Positions 9,077 through 18,443 of a stretch of 64,000 nucleotides of DNA are shown piece by piece. The translations under genes and the position numbers were made by a program. Origin of the DNA: Robiginitomaculum sp. GTDB taxonomy: Bacteria > Pseudomonadota > Alphaproteobacteria > Caulobacterales > Maricaulaceae. Where the stretch lies: positions 62,001 to 126,000 of the forward strand of contig NVWK01000002.1 in NCBI GenBank assembly GCA_002733605.1, written 5' to 3'. The notes beneath the pieces were generated by a model. That model was given only the letters and a program-made list of their open reading frames with translations. It did no database searches and was not told the DNA's origin. How positions within the stretch are numbered: position 1 is the first letter of the stretch; each line of letters begins with the position of its first letter.

Positions 9077-9095
9077 GGCTTCGTAATACGAAGCC
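9077..9095. promoter_or_regulatory. Palindrome just upstream of the TonB receptor start
   Basis: GGCTTCGTAATACGAAGCC is a perfect palindrome with 9-bp arms around one central base. It ends 20 bases before ATG 9116 and directly before the ribosome-binding GAGGGG. It could be an operator or a leader hairpin controlling receptor synthesis. No run of T follows, so it is not an intrinsic terminator. Confidence 0.55.
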
Positions 9096-9115
9096 TCATT
9101 GTTTGAGGGGACAAT

Positions 9116-12100
9116 ATGACTAAAACTAGATTACTAAAAAACTTGCTCCAAACTACCGCAATCGTTGCGCTGGGTGTATCAAATGCATATGCGCAAACTA
9201 CAGAGCCAGAAGTGTTGCAAACAACCGCAGCACAGCCAGATCAACGTACAGCAAGTGACGACGTTATTGTTGTTACAGGTTCACGGATCAAAAGAGACGC
9301 GTTCAGTTCTCAGGCACCAATCGACGTATTGACGATTGCCGAAGCCCAGCTTGAAGGCATCTCCGATGTCGGCACACTCTTGCAGACCGCGACAATTGCG
9401 TCCGGCTCTCCGCAAATTACGGCGGCAACATCTGCACAATTTGTGCAAAATGGTGGCGTTGGTTCTACTACGGTTTCACTGCGTGGCCTAGGTGCCAACC
9501 GGACATTGTCATTGATCAATGGCCGTCGTGCAGGCCCGTCAGGAACGCGCGGTGCGGTGTCTTCATTTGACGTGAACTCAATTCCTTTACTGGCGCTCGA
9601 GCGTGTGGAAATCCTGAAAGACGGCGCGTCTTCAGTATATGGTTCCGATGCGATTGCCGGTGTTGTCAACTACATCACAGACAAATCTGATAGCAAGGCC
9701 GTTGATTTCTTTGCAACTGTACCAGAGCAATCCGGCGGGGAAACCTACCGAGCCAGTGGAACCTGGGGCGAAACATTTGAACGTGGACGCGTCCGGATTA
9801 CGGGTGATTACACAAGACAAAAAGAAATGGCGCGCGGAGATCGTGACTATTATGGCTGTGCAACCAACTACATGTTCAACCAGGATGGATCCCGTGCAGA
9901 CGTGATTGATCCGCGTACAGGCGAACCACAATGTATTGATTTGCTGTGGGGTCAGATCTGGGTTTACGATTACGGTTCAGGCAATATTCCAACAACATTC
10001 CCGGCTTTGGTACAATATGACTATACGGGCGCGTTAGCATCTTCCGGTATATCACCGTATCCAAATCAGGGTGGCAATGGCGGTGTAAATACGTCTACAC
10101 CTGCAGGCTGGTTCCCGATTTATTACGATCAGAATGATATTTCCGGTCTTGCTGACTGGAACGGTATTACGGTTGGTACCGAAGCACGCGGCCTTGTAAA
10201 TGGGGATCACCCGTTTCAGGATCGTCAATCCCTGATCCCGGATATTGAGCGCATCACCATCATGGCTGACGGTGAATATGAGCTAAGCTCACACGTAAAA
10301 GCCTACGGAGAGGTTCTTTATAATCGCCGTGTGACCAAACAAAACTCTTATCGTCAGTTCTGGTCATACCTTTATGGCGAAACTGCCGGTGTATTTGGCG
10401 GTACGACAGGTGATCCATTGGCAGCTGGCTGGGCTGGTGAAGCACAATGGTATAGCCCAACAGCAATTACCGAGTTTAGCGACTCTAAAACCGAGATTGA
10501 TTACACCCGTGTCGTTGGTGGATTATCCGGTGACTTTGGAAGTGGCTTTGGTGAAAAACTCTCGGGCTGGTCTTGGGATGCATCTGTTCAGTATAGTAAC
10601 TCAAAAGGTGAGTATACTGATGATCAAATTCGTAATGACTCTATTCAGGACAACTGGTTCAGAACAGGAAGTTGCGTAGGCACAACCTCATCTGTTGCAG
10701 GCATTCCGTGTGTGGACGTGGACTGGTTTAATCCGTCATTCCTTGCTGGCAACATTCCGCAAGATCAAAAGGATTTCCTGTTTACAACAGAAACAGGTAA
10801 CACCAAATATGATGTATTGTCTTTCGAAGCCTATGCAGCTGGTAATCTTATTAAGCTACCGGCAGGTGAAGTCGGCGCCGCATTTGGGGTTCTCTTGCAA
10901 AAAGATGACCTTGTCGACACACCAAGTGATATTGTTCAAGCTGGCAATGCTTGGGGAACATCAACTGCGGGCATTACGGCAGGTAAACAAGCTACAAAGG
11001 CTATTTACGGCGAGATTGATATACCGCTTCTTGCAGACAAACCAATGTTTGAACGTTTGAACGTTAAAGGTTCCGTCCGGTATTCTGACATTAAGTTGAC
11101 AGATCCAGCACTCGGCGACAGAAAATTTAACAATGTTACCTACCAAATTGGTGGTAACTGGCAGATTATTCCGTCCATCCGGGTACGGGCAACGCAAGGT
11201 ACATCCTTCCGTGCGCCAGCCCTCTTTGAATCCTTCCTGTCCAATCAAACCAGTTCCTCGTCTCTAAGAGGCAGTGACCCTTGCGTACAATGGGCGACAG
11301 GTTTGGCCAATGGTACGATCAACCAGACAACAGCCGACAACTGTCAATCTGCGGGTATCCCGAACAACTTCACCGGTGGTGCGATTACATCAACGATTAT
11401 TACCGGTGGTGGCTTTGCTGTACTGGAAGCGGAAACCTCGAAAAACTTTACGGCCGGTATTATCTGGACGCCAGAGTTTGCAGATTTGAAAGTTTCCTTT
11501 GATTATTTCAAAATTGAAGTTGAAGATGAAGTCTCGCAACTCGGCTCAACAGCAGTGTTGAACGGTTGTTATGGGTCTGAAAACTTCGCGACAGAGCCAT
11601 TGTGTCAATTGATCACACGTAATCCTGCAAATGGACCCGATCCATACCGGATCGATACGCTGGCAGATAGCTATATCAATGTGAACAATCAAACCAATGA
11701 AGGTTTGGATTTAACCATTCGTTATGGCCGAGACACCCGTTTCGGGCGTCTTACTGTGGATAGTCAGGCAACGTATCAGTTAAAAGATACAACACAATTG
11801 CTTGCAACAAGTTCAGTTCAAGACTTCAACGGTGAAACCGGTGAGCCAAAACTAACGGCTAATCTCGGCTTTACGCTTGTAACGGATGGTCCTTGGACAT
11901 TCCTGTATCGCCTGGACCATATCGGCAGAACATCCAATGTGGATCGTTTCTTCCGTTTTGGTGGCCAACAAACATTGTACGGAACGCCAGTGCTTTACAA
12001 ATTGCATACAGAAGCTGTGACCTATCACACAATTTCTGCAACGCGTGAATTTAGCCACGGTATTCGTGTTGTTGCCGGTGTACGCAACCTGTTTGGTGAA

Positions 12101-12229
12101 GAACCACCAAAGGTTTCAGCCGGTGGGCCGGGAAATGGTCAAGCCAGTCGTGTTGGTTCGACGGATTTCTCATCCAACTTTGACACAATTGGTCGTCGTT
12201 TCTTCGTGAATGTGACCAAAACATTTTAA
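9116..12229 (+). CDS. TonB-dependent outer-membrane receptor
   Basis: 1037 aa from ATG 9116, with GAGGGG upstream. It has a signal peptide (about 1-26, ending SNAYAQ) and a TonB-box-like segment DVIVVTGSRIKR. The plug domain carries VSLRGLGANRTLSLINGRR and EILKDGASSVYGSDAIAG. The long beta-barrel ends in an aromatic residue (FFVNVTKTF). The CaiA/oar-like DVIVVTGSRI plug and length near 1000 residues are common in Caulobacterales-type receptors of unknown substrate. It imports a ligand through the outer membrane, powered by TonB. The genes after it (sulfotransferase-like, tryptophan halogenase) commonly accompany such receptors in alphaproteobacteria, but the substrate cannot be read from the sequence. 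An intrinsic terminator follows directly. Confidence 0.93.
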   Translation: MTKTRLLKNLLQTTAIVALGVSNAYAQTTEPEVLQTTAAQPDQRTASDDVIVVTGSRIKRDAFSSQAPIDVLTIAEAQLEGISDVGTLLQTATIASGSPQITAATSAQFVQNGGVGSTTVSLRGLGANRTLSLINGRRAGPSGTRGAVSSFDVNSIPLLALERVEILKDGASSVYGSDAIAGVVNYITDKSDSKAVDFFATVPEQSGGETYRASGTWGETFERGRVRITGDYTRQKEMARGDRDYYGCATNYMFNQDGSRADVIDPRTGEPQCIDLLWGQIWVYDYGSGNIPTTFPALVQYDYTGALASSGISPYPNQGGNGGVNTSTPAGWFPIYYDQNDISGLADWNGITVGTEARGLVNGDHPFQDRQSLIPDIERITIMADGEYELSSHVKAYGEVLYNRRVTKQNSYRQFWSYLYGETAGVFGGTTGDPLAAGWAGEAQWYSPTAITEFSDSKTEIDYTRVVGGLSGDFGSGFGEKLSGWSWDASVQYSNSKGEYTDDQIRNDSIQDNWFRTGSCVGTTSSVAGIPCVDVDWFNPSFLAGNIPQDQKDFLFTTETGNTKYDVLSFEAYAAGNLIKLPAGEVGAAFGVLLQKDDLVDTPSDIVQAGNAWGTSTAGITAGKQATKAIYGEIDIPLLADKPMFERLNVKGSVRYSDIKLTDPALGDRKFNNVTYQIGGNWQIIPSIRVRATQGTSFRAPALFESFLSNQTSSSSLRGSDPCVQWATGLANGTINQTTADNCQSAGIPNNFTGGAITSTIITGGGFAVLEAETSKNFTAGIIWTPEFADLKVSFDYFKIEVEDEVSQLGSTAVLNGCYGSENFATEPLCQLITRNPANGPDPYRIDTLADSYINVNNQTNEGLDLTIRYGRDTRFGRLTVDSQATYQLKDTTQLLATSSVQDFNGETGEPKLTANLGFTLVTDGPWTFLYRLDHIGRTSNVDRFFRFGGQQTLYGTPVLYKLHTEAVTYHTISATREFSHGIRVVAGVRNLFGEEPPKVSAGGPGNGQASRVGSTDFSSNFDTIGRRFFVNVTKTF

Positions 12230-12252
12230 AGCCATAAAATTTGGATTTTATG

Positions 12253-12286
12253 AACGGCGGGCTATTCATAGCCTGCCGTTTTTTTA
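12253..12286 (+). terminator. Intrinsic terminator after the TonB receptor gene
   Basis: AACGGCGGGCTAT pairs with ATAGCCTGCCGTT across a short loop (one mismatch in the stem), followed by seven T. It lies 24 bases after the receptor stop and just before the next start, so the sulfotransferase-like gene would depend on readthrough or its own promoter. Confidence 0.85.
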
Positions 12287-12290
12287 TTAC

Positions 12291-13103
12291 ATGCCTCTAT
12301 TATGGAAACCGAATATGCCCCGCATTATTGCTAAACAAGATAGCCTTAACGATATCAACGGAAATTTCGAGCAACACGCGCTTGAGTTTCCTGTATTTCT
12401 CAATAGCGTCCCTAAATGCGGGTCACATCTTGTACGAAATGTTTTCAGAATGTTTGTGCCGGTTGCAGAGCAATATGACAGTGTATTTATTCAAATCCCT
12501 GTCCTTGAACAACACCGGAACGCCTTTAACCCCAACCAGCCACGGCTAAGTTGGGGGCATTTGCTTTTTGCCGATGACGCCGCCATTTACCTGAAGCATA
12601 CCCGTCATATTCTTTTAGTCCGTGATCCCTATAACTGGGTTTTGGCACGCGCTCGCTTTTTTCTATCCGATAACTTTCAAGGCGGGCTGGAGCATTTGAA
12701 AAACGGGAATGCCGCCATTGATGAAATATTGAATATGATGATTTTCGGGATTTATCAAAAAGTACCGGCATTACAGGAAATATTTGAAAACAACGCTCTG
12801 GCATGGATGGGCACAAAAGCCAAAATTGTCAAATATGAAGACGTGCTCTCACATATAAAAAATATCGAGAGTGACGCGACCGATTTGTTTTTTAAAGACC
12901 TGTTTGACCATTGCGGGATGGTACGGCCCGATGACTGGCGTGAACGGGTGCGTATTGGATCCGATCGCAAACAAAGCGCGACTGCGCGTGAAAATCTGGA
13001 CATGGCGACCGAAAAACTCATACCGGATGTTTTGCCAGACATGCAAAAGAAGCTCGTCAATGTCGCAGCGCCGGGTTTGCGTGAAATTCTGGGCTATAAA
13101 TAG
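12291..13103 (+). CDS. Sulfotransferase-like protein
   Basis: 270 aa from ATG 12291; ATG 12315 (MPRIIAKQ) is an alternative start. FLNSVPKCGSHLVRNVFR resembles the 5'-phosphosulfate loop (PKSGTTW type) of PAPS-dependent sulfotransferases. HILLVRDPYNWVLARARFFL resembles the 3'-phosphate-binding RDPxxxxxS block, although the Ser position is changed. The family transfers sulfate from PAPS to a hydroxyl or amino group. It lies between a TonB receptor and a tryptophan halogenase, which hints at tailoring or uptake of a natural product, but this is only context. Its stop is two bases from the stop of the convergent halogenase gene. Confidence 0.7.
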   Translation: MPLLWKPNMPRIIAKQDSLNDINGNFEQHALEFPVFLNSVPKCGSHLVRNVFRMFVPVAEQYDSVFIQIPVLEQHRNAFNPNQPRLSWGHLLFADDAAIYLKHTRHILLVRDPYNWVLARARFFLSDNFQGGLEHLKNGNAAIDEILNMMIFGIYQKVPALQEIFENNALAWMGTKAKIVKYEDVLSHIKNIESDATDLFFKDLFDHCGMVRPDDWRERVRIGSDRKQSATARENLDMATEKLIPDVLPDMQKKLVNVAAPGLREILGYK

Positions 13104-13105
13104 TC

Positions 13106-14737
13106 TTAAGCCTTACCCCAACCTGGAGGAGGCGTGTGCATTTCATATTGGTGCATGCCCATAACCTGATTTAACCAGATATGGTGAGGCGGTAATTTTT
13201 GTCGCGCCCCGTGGAGTCGTTGGATAATAAATTCGGGCACACGTACAGGATGGCGTACATGCCCCGGCTTATTTTCAAACTCCGGGCCACGAAAATCCAT
13301 ACCATATAAAATCGCTTCATAGCTTTCATGGTTCCATAGACCCGCCGTGTCTATCGGGCGGCGAACATCCCCGTGCCCCGATAGACTGGCAGACGTTTGC
13401 CCCGGGAAAAATTGATCATCAAAGTCTGCCGTCGATGGCAGTTTCAACTTCCAAAACTCCAGTTTTGCCTGCAAACGGTCCGTAATATGTTCCGGTTTTT
13501 GCACTTCTTTCCAAAAATCCGTATCTGTGCGTCGGCTCAGACAATAATGCATATTGATGAAATCGAGAATTTCATAAAACCGGTTTGTCAAAATCCGGTT
13601 AAACCGAAAGGCCATAGCCTCCATAGCATTTTGGGTGAACGGAAAATGTTCGGCCAACATAACCGCTGCCAAATCACACAAATATATACCGGTAGATTCA
13701 AGCGGTTCAATAAACCCGCCCGAAAGGCCAACAGCAATACAATTTCCCTTCCAAGCCTGTTCTCTACGTCCGACCTTGAAATTGATAAACTTCGTCTCGT
13801 ATGCACCACTGTGCGCCCCCTCATACGCATGCAATTCTTTTTGGGCCTGCTCTTCGGTAATAAACGCACTTGAATGCACATAGCCGATAGAGCGCTGGAT
13901 ACTCATAGGGATATCCCATATCCAGCCCGCAGACTGGGCCGTTGCTGTGGTGTATGGCCGCACTTGGCTTGGAAAATAATCGTCATACGGGATGTGCATA
14001 ACGGCGGCACGGTCACAAAGAAGCCATTGAGAACAATCTTCAAATCCAACCCCCAAAGCTTTTTCCATGAGATGCGCCGAAAACCCGGTGCAATCAATAA
14101 ACAGGTCGGCACTCAACGTTTTCCCGCAAGCTGTTTGCACGCTCTTAATATGCCCATTTTCTTGAATGTTCGTCTTCGTAACATTTGCGAGCAAATGTTT
14201 CACACCTTTTGGCACTGAAAAATCACGTAGATAATTGGCAAATTTGGCGGCGTCCATATGGTACGCATATTTTAACTTAGTGCCAAAATCCCACTCCCCC
14301 AACATTTGCGGCGCCAACCCCATTTCGCAAATCATAGCTTGTGCAGACACGGTTTCGGTAAACGGTATTTTACGGTCACTACCAATCCAATCCTGTGCAG
14401 ACCGGTCAATCGGTCCGGGACGGTAACGACTAAAAGGATGGTGATAAAACTCACCTTCGTTGTTCAGCCAGTTTGCATATTTAATAGATTGCTTAAATGT
14501 TGCATTCGTAGCCTTCATAAACTCTCGTTCATTTAAGCCAATAACCCCTAAAATATGACCAATAGAAGGAATGGTGGCTTCGCCGACAGAAATACTGGGA
14601 ATATCCGGAGATTCAACGAGCGTGATATCTATATTTTTCTCTGTCCCTTTTTTGTTCAAGGCCCCATTCAGATAAGCAGCCATAATCCAACCCGCAGATC
14701 CGCCGCCGACAATAAGTACTTTTTTTACATCAGGCAT
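13106..14737 (-). CDS. FAD-dependent tryptophan halogenase family protein
   Basis: 543 aa from ATG 14737, which puts the FAD-binding KVLIVGGGSAGWIMAAYL at residue 4; GGGAG lies 11 bases upstream. A TTG six codons earlier is also possible. It carries the halogenase signature WIWDIP (W-x-W-x-I-P). SIKYANW holds the position of the active-site Lys that forms the chloramine in PrnA. EPLESTGIYL holds the catalytic Glu. These enzymes oxidise chloride or bromide with FADH2 and O2 and halogenate an indole ring; a separate flavin reductase is needed and is not seen here. In Caulobacterales-type genomes such genes often sit beside TonB receptors and may act on substrates other than free tryptophan. The key residues suggest an active enzyme. 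Confidence 0.9.
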   Translation of the reverse strand: MPDVKKVLIVGGGSAGWIMAAYLNGALNKKGTEKNIDITLVESPDIPSISVGEATIPSIGHILGVIGLNEREFMKATNATFKQSIKYANWLNNEGEFYHHPFSRYRPGPIDRSAQDWIGSDRKIPFTETVSAQAMICEMGLAPQMLGEWDFGTKLKYAYHMDAAKFANYLRDFSVPKGVKHLLANVTKTNIQENGHIKSVQTACGKTLSADLFIDCTGFSAHLMEKALGVGFEDCSQWLLCDRAAVMHIPYDDYFPSQVRPYTTATAQSAGWIWDIPMSIQRSIGYVHSSAFITEEQAQKELHAYEGAHSGAYETKFINFKVGRREQAWKGNCIAVGLSGGFIEPLESTGIYLCDLAAVMLAEHFPFTQNAMEAMAFRFNRILTNRFYEILDFINMHYCLSRRTDTDFWKEVQKPEHITDRLQAKLEFWKLKLPSTADFDDQFFPGQTSASLSGHGDVRRPIDTAGLWNHESYEAILYGMDFRGPEFENKPGHVRHPVRVPEFIIQRLHGARQKLPPHHIWLNQVMGMHQYEMHTPPPGWGKA

Positions 14738-14969
14738 ATCTATGTCATCTCCCAACGCAAAGCGCGAAACTCTGCAAATATTACATACGTATATCGTACT
14801 CTAAATCAGAGAATTCTCAATGCGAATCCGCTTAATAAATTTCCTAATCTCACAAATAGATATTTTGAACTGAATACAGATCAGTCGCCCCAGATAATGT
14901 TTTCCTACAAACTTTCCTGACAGTTATATGATGCGCTATACCATTGCTTTGAACTCATAATAGAGGTGT

Positions 14970-15104
14970 ATGTGCACAACTTCCGTGAAAATACTCATCG
15001 TTGAAGATGACGGCGTATTAGAGGCGTTGATACAAAGGCATTTGAGCGATAGTGGCTTTAACGCCACATGGGTACAAACGGTAAAAAGGAAACCACCCCA
15101 TTAG
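14970..15104 (+). pseudogene. Truncated response-regulator receiver domain
   Basis: A 44-codon frame starts at ATG 14970 and encodes VKILIVEDDGVLEALIQRHL and DSGFNATWVQT, then runs into TAG. This is the first beta strand, the acidic pair (EDD) and the first helix of a receiver domain, which should continue for another 80 residues plus an output domain. The phospho-acceptor Asp and everything after it are missing. The remnant lies between the halogenase and gltS genes and suggests deletion of a two-component system. Confidence 0.6.
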
Positions 15105-15149
15105 CGAACCTTCGCATTATCAATTTGATATGCTAGCGACATATATTGA

Positions 15150-16355
15150 CTAGCCCAAGAAAAACTGAATGACGAAAGCATTGGTGAGGTCGACGAAGAA
15201 TGCTCCCACTAAAGGCAAGATAATAAACGCGGTCGGCGCCGAACCATGAGATTTAGTGACAGCGGTCATATTGGCAATCGCCGTTGGTGTTGCGCCAAGG
15301 AGAACGCCTGTAAAACCAGCGCTTAACACGACCGATTGATAGTCGCTCCCCATCAATCTGAAGAAAACAAACACAATAAACAAACTGGCAACAACCGCTT
15401 GCATGCCCAATAATATCATCAATGGCCCCGCAAGGCTCGCAACCGCCCACAACTGCATCCCCATCAATGACATAGCAATAAATAACCCCAACGAAAATTC
15501 AGAAAAAATTGCAAGCGATGGTGTATGCGCAGGCCATGGCATTTTCTTGAAGATCACCGGGATCGTGTTTGACATAATGATGCCGACAAACAAACAGGTC
15601 ACAAATAACGGAAGCCGTATTCCAATAGCGCTCACAACTTCATTGAGCATATAGCCCAAAATGATAGCAATATGGACAACCAGCAAAACGCTCATGAAAT
15701 TAACATGGCTTAGGGTCTCGGTTTCTTCATGGTCATACGTTGTACCAACACTCAATTCCTCATCCAAATTACCCGATATTTTATGACGAGCCATCAAATA
15801 TTTTGCAATTGGCCCACCAAGCAAACTTGCGATAATCAAGCCAAGTGTGGCGGACGCCACTCCCAATTCAAGCGCATTAGGAACGCCATGGTTTGCTGCA
15901 ATTTCAGGTGCCCACGCAATGGCTGTGCCGTGCCCGCCCATGAGTGAAGCCGAGCCTGTCAACAAGCCCATCGCCTTTGGCAACCCCATCATTTGGGCAA
16001 CCGTTACACCGATTAAATCTTGAAAGAAAATATAACTGAGCGTGATAACCAGTAAAATTATGAGTGGTTTCCCACCTTTAAGAAGATCACTAAACCGCGC
16101 ATTCAATCCAATCGTCGTGAAGAAATAGATCAAAAGGATATTACGAATCGTCATTTCAAATGAAAGTTCTATTTTGAATACAACAAAAAGAAACAGCGCC
16201 AGCAGAGACGCGATTATACCGCCAGTGACCGGTTCCGGCACATTATATTCTTGCAAAAATCCAATGCGCCGGGTCAAAATTCTGCCAACAAAATACACCA
16301 TGATCCCTGTGGTAAAGGCCATGAAGTTATCGATTTCAATGGTATGAGTGTCCAT
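15150..16355 (-). CDS. gltS: Sodium/glutamate symporter
   Basis: 401 aa, the usual length of GltS. It has about ten hydrophobic segments in two halves. Family blocks seen are PVTGGIIASLLAL, IGLNARFSDLLKGG and SASLMGGHGTAIAWAP, the last being the substrate/ion-binding reentrant-loop region. The second half repeats the pattern (GFTGVLLGATPTAIANMTAV). It imports glutamate with Na+ across the inner membrane. AAGGAATATT precedes ATG 16355. It is flanked by unrelated genes and is probably a single transcription unit. Confidence 0.95.
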   Translation of the reverse strand: MDTHTIEIDNFMAFTTGIMVYFVGRILTRRIGFLQEYNVPEPVTGGIIASLLALFLFVVFKIELSFEMTIRNILLIYFFTTIGLNARFSDLLKGGKPLIILLVITLSYIFFQDLIGVTVAQMMGLPKAMGLLTGSASLMGGHGTAIAWAPEIAANHGVPNALELGVASATLGLIIASLLGGPIAKYLMARHKISGNLDEELSVGTTYDHEETETLSHVNFMSVLLVVHIAIILGYMLNEVVSAIGIRLPLFVTCLFVGIIMSNTIPVIFKKMPWPAHTPSLAIFSEFSLGLFIAMSLMGMQLWAVASLAGPLMILLGMQAVVASLFIVFVFFRLMGSDYQSVVLSAGFTGVLLGATPTAIANMTAVTKSHGSAPTAFIILPLVGAFFVDLTNAFVIQFFLG

Positions 16356-16404
16356 AATATTCCTTAAGGAGAAGGGCCGACCCTATAGGGTTTCACCTAG
16401 AACT

Positions 16405-16932
16405 TCATTTGGTTCCAGTTGGAACCATCAAAACTTTTGGAGATATAGGCGATGGACATCCAATACCCAGAGCATAGCCTTTCAAAAAGGCCCGGCGACG
16501 ACGGCCTTGGTCATAGTACGCATCAAACTTCTTTTGGGCCGCTTTGGCACCACTAACAACCCGAACAACACCACTAAAGGGAATTATGCTGGCTGATGCA
16601 GAACTGACCACATCAGTTGTCGTATCGGCGCGCTGTTGTCCCTCTGTTTGTTTTGCAGCCTCATCATCGGCATCCGTCTCGCCAATCGCTTCATTTAAAG
16701 CCGAGAGTTCTTGAGCAATTCCCCGGCACGAAGGGCGCGGGGATGCCTGATAGATATACCCACCTTGTTGAAGATATAGAGGGGCTTCTTGTTTGCGAAT
16801 GTTTAAAACGTCCAAAGGAGACGTTACGGCCGTAGCCAATGATTTACCAGTATCGCTATCAGAACGATCTATTGTCGCACAGCCAGTTAGGACGGATACA
16901 GCTAGGATAGTAATAGTTGTTTTCTTAAACAT
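16405..16932 (-). CDS. Lipoprotein of unknown function
   Basis: 175 aa. Signal peptide and lipobox VLTGC put the acylated Cys at residue 18. The mature part has an Asp/Glu/Gln-rich linker (GETDADDEAAKQTEGQQ), a short hydrophobic glycine-containing stretch (SASASIIPFSGVVRVVSGA) that could insert in or lie on a membrane, and a basic region RRRRAFLKGYALGIGC. Two later Cys could form a disulfide. I do not recognise a family. It heads a series of minus-strand envelope genes leading to the RND pump, but spacing does not show a shared operon. Confidence 0.7.
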   Translation of the reverse strand: MFKKTTITILAVSVLTGCATIDRSDSDTGKSLATAVTSPLDVLNIRKQEAPLYLQQGGYIYQASPRPSCRGIAQELSALNEAIGETDADDEAAKQTEGQQRADTTTDVVSSASASIIPFSGVVRVVSGAKAAQKKFDAYYDQGRRRRAFLKGYALGIGCPSPISPKVLMVPTGTK

Positions 16933-17011
16933 AGTATTGGTTCTCTATTTTACTTATTGGGTTATTCTAGCTACCGCTAAGGACGAAGTTTAGGTTAACT
17001 AACAGTGTGGT

Positions 17012-17680
17012 TTATGGGGCTGCCCAATTAGGAAACTCTGCTAAAAGTATAGCAGCAGTCTCAGCTTCTGACGTTTTCGGCGAACGCATATCCTCCTTGC
17101 TCAGTATTTTTGAAGCACTCGCGTGCCAAACGGGGTGCTTGGTTTTTACATCAAACACATCAACTGAAATACTTCCTTCTATGCGCAAACTCGTTTCTGT
17201 ACGTGCAGGAGAAATTTGAGTAAGTCTACGGTCACGACCATAGAAATTAGATCCGCCAATAAATGGATCATAACGATCATTTAATGTTCCATACCTTCTA
17301 CCCGGAAAATAATTATATCCCCACCCCCAATTGTCGTAATTGGAATAATAGGTAGCCGGAATTGACTTGACTGTAAATTTATCACGGGCACCCACTGTGT
17401 ATGAAACGGCAAAATCGGCCGCGCTTTCATTACTGGTAAGTACGTAACCTTTGGACACCAATGTATCCTTGATCGCATCGGTCAGAGCCGCCTCGGCCAT
17501 TGGCGGAATCACATAATCTCCACTTTTAATCATTGGTGGGTTTTGCGCCCACGAAAATGTTTTATAACTGGAGAAATCCTGCTTTGGATCACTTTTGGAA
17601 TAAACAGAAGGGGTTGTGGCGCATCCTGCCAAGGCAAAAATCGCGACCCCTGTAAGCGTAAATAATGATTGTTTATACAT
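17012..17680 (-). CDS. DUF4136-type lipoprotein
   Basis: 222 aa from ATG 17680, chosen because AGGA lies at the right distance; two in-frame ATGs 6 and 18 bases upstream are alternatives. The lipobox LAGC is at residues 18-21. The mature start DPKQDFSSYKTFSW is the hallmark of DUF4136 lipoproteins. A later RIEGSISVDVFDVKTKHPVWHASASK strand block also fits. The family is predicted to sit in the envelope and has no established function. It is one of several small envelope proteins upstream of an efflux operon. Confidence 0.85.
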   Translation of the reverse strand: MYKQSLFTLTGVAIFALAGCATTPSVYSKSDPKQDFSSYKTFSWAQNPPMIKSGDYVIPPMAEAALTDAIKDTLVSKGYVLTSNESAADFAVSYTVGARDKFTVKSIPATYYSNYDNWGWGYNYFPGRRYGTLNDRYDPFIGGSNFYGRDRRLTQISPARTETSLRIEGSISVDVFDVKTKHPVWHASASKILSKEDMRSPKTSEAETAAILLAEFPNWAAP

Positions 17681-17774
17681 AGTCATATTTCCTAACATCT
17701 ATTACAGTTGATTTGCTTTGAGATCCCACCAAGCACGAGATTCAAATTGATAAACACACGAACCAATTTTAGTT

Positions 17775-18438
17775 TTAAAAGTTACGTGAAAACCCCAATG
17801 AAACAACAGGGTAGTATTTGTAACCATCCAGATCGGATTCCAGACTGTTAACTTCCCTATTAAGTTCTATTAGAAAATTCGGGTCTGATGCCAAAAGCCC
17901 TGTACTGCTAAGTTCGGCCTCAACAGATCCAACAAACATAACGCCAAGCCGTGCATTGAAGCTCCATTGCTTGTCCGAAAACATCCATGTATCATACCCA
18001 ATACCGGCATAAGGCGCGAAATCGTTCAGTGTAACCACCCCCCGAGAGCGTACCGACTTCACTCGCAGAATAGGTTACATCTCCGATTTGCACCGCCCCT
18101 GCAGGCGTGCCAAGCAATGTGAGAGTTTTATCACCATAATATCCCCCACCTTCCAATTTAAACCCATTACCAAAAGGATGATAATTAACAAAAGCGGAAA
18201 TATTGGAATAATCTAACTTGCCATCATACTCCACACGGCCATATTCTTTGGTATTGCTAAGCTTTAAATAATTATACCCGGCAGTTACCGAAATGCGTGG
18301 AGAAACTGCCAATTTACCCTGAAGGGTAATCCCGTCACTACCAATCGCAAGCCCGACACCCACATCATTAGCCAACGCCGGCATCGAAATAAAAGCCGCC
18401 GTTGCTATTATGCCTGTAAGTTTTTTTATTTTTCTCAT
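17775..18438 (-). pseudogene. Outer-membrane beta-barrel protein gene interrupted by a one-base shift
   Basis: The first frame (from ATG 18438) gives a signal peptide (KLTGIIATAAFISMPALA) and barrel strands up to YSASEVGTLSG. It then meets six G on the coding strand (C6 at 18038-18043 on the plus strand) and runs out of frame to a stop at 17992. Removing one G joins it directly to VVTLNDFAPYAGIGYDTW and onward to a proper barrel end, PVVSLGFSRNF, at 17775. The restored protein would be about 220 aa, like a small OmpA/OmpW-type or Borrelia-P13-type barrel. The shift could be a true mutation, slipped-strand phase variation or a sequencing error. It follows the TolC-like gene with a few bases between. 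Confidence 0.75.
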
Positions 18439-18443
18439 GCCTT

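Noticed and set aside
9310-9669. 119-codon minus-strand frame inside the TonB receptor gene
   Set aside because: Opposite-strand shadow of a well-supported receptor; no own start signal.
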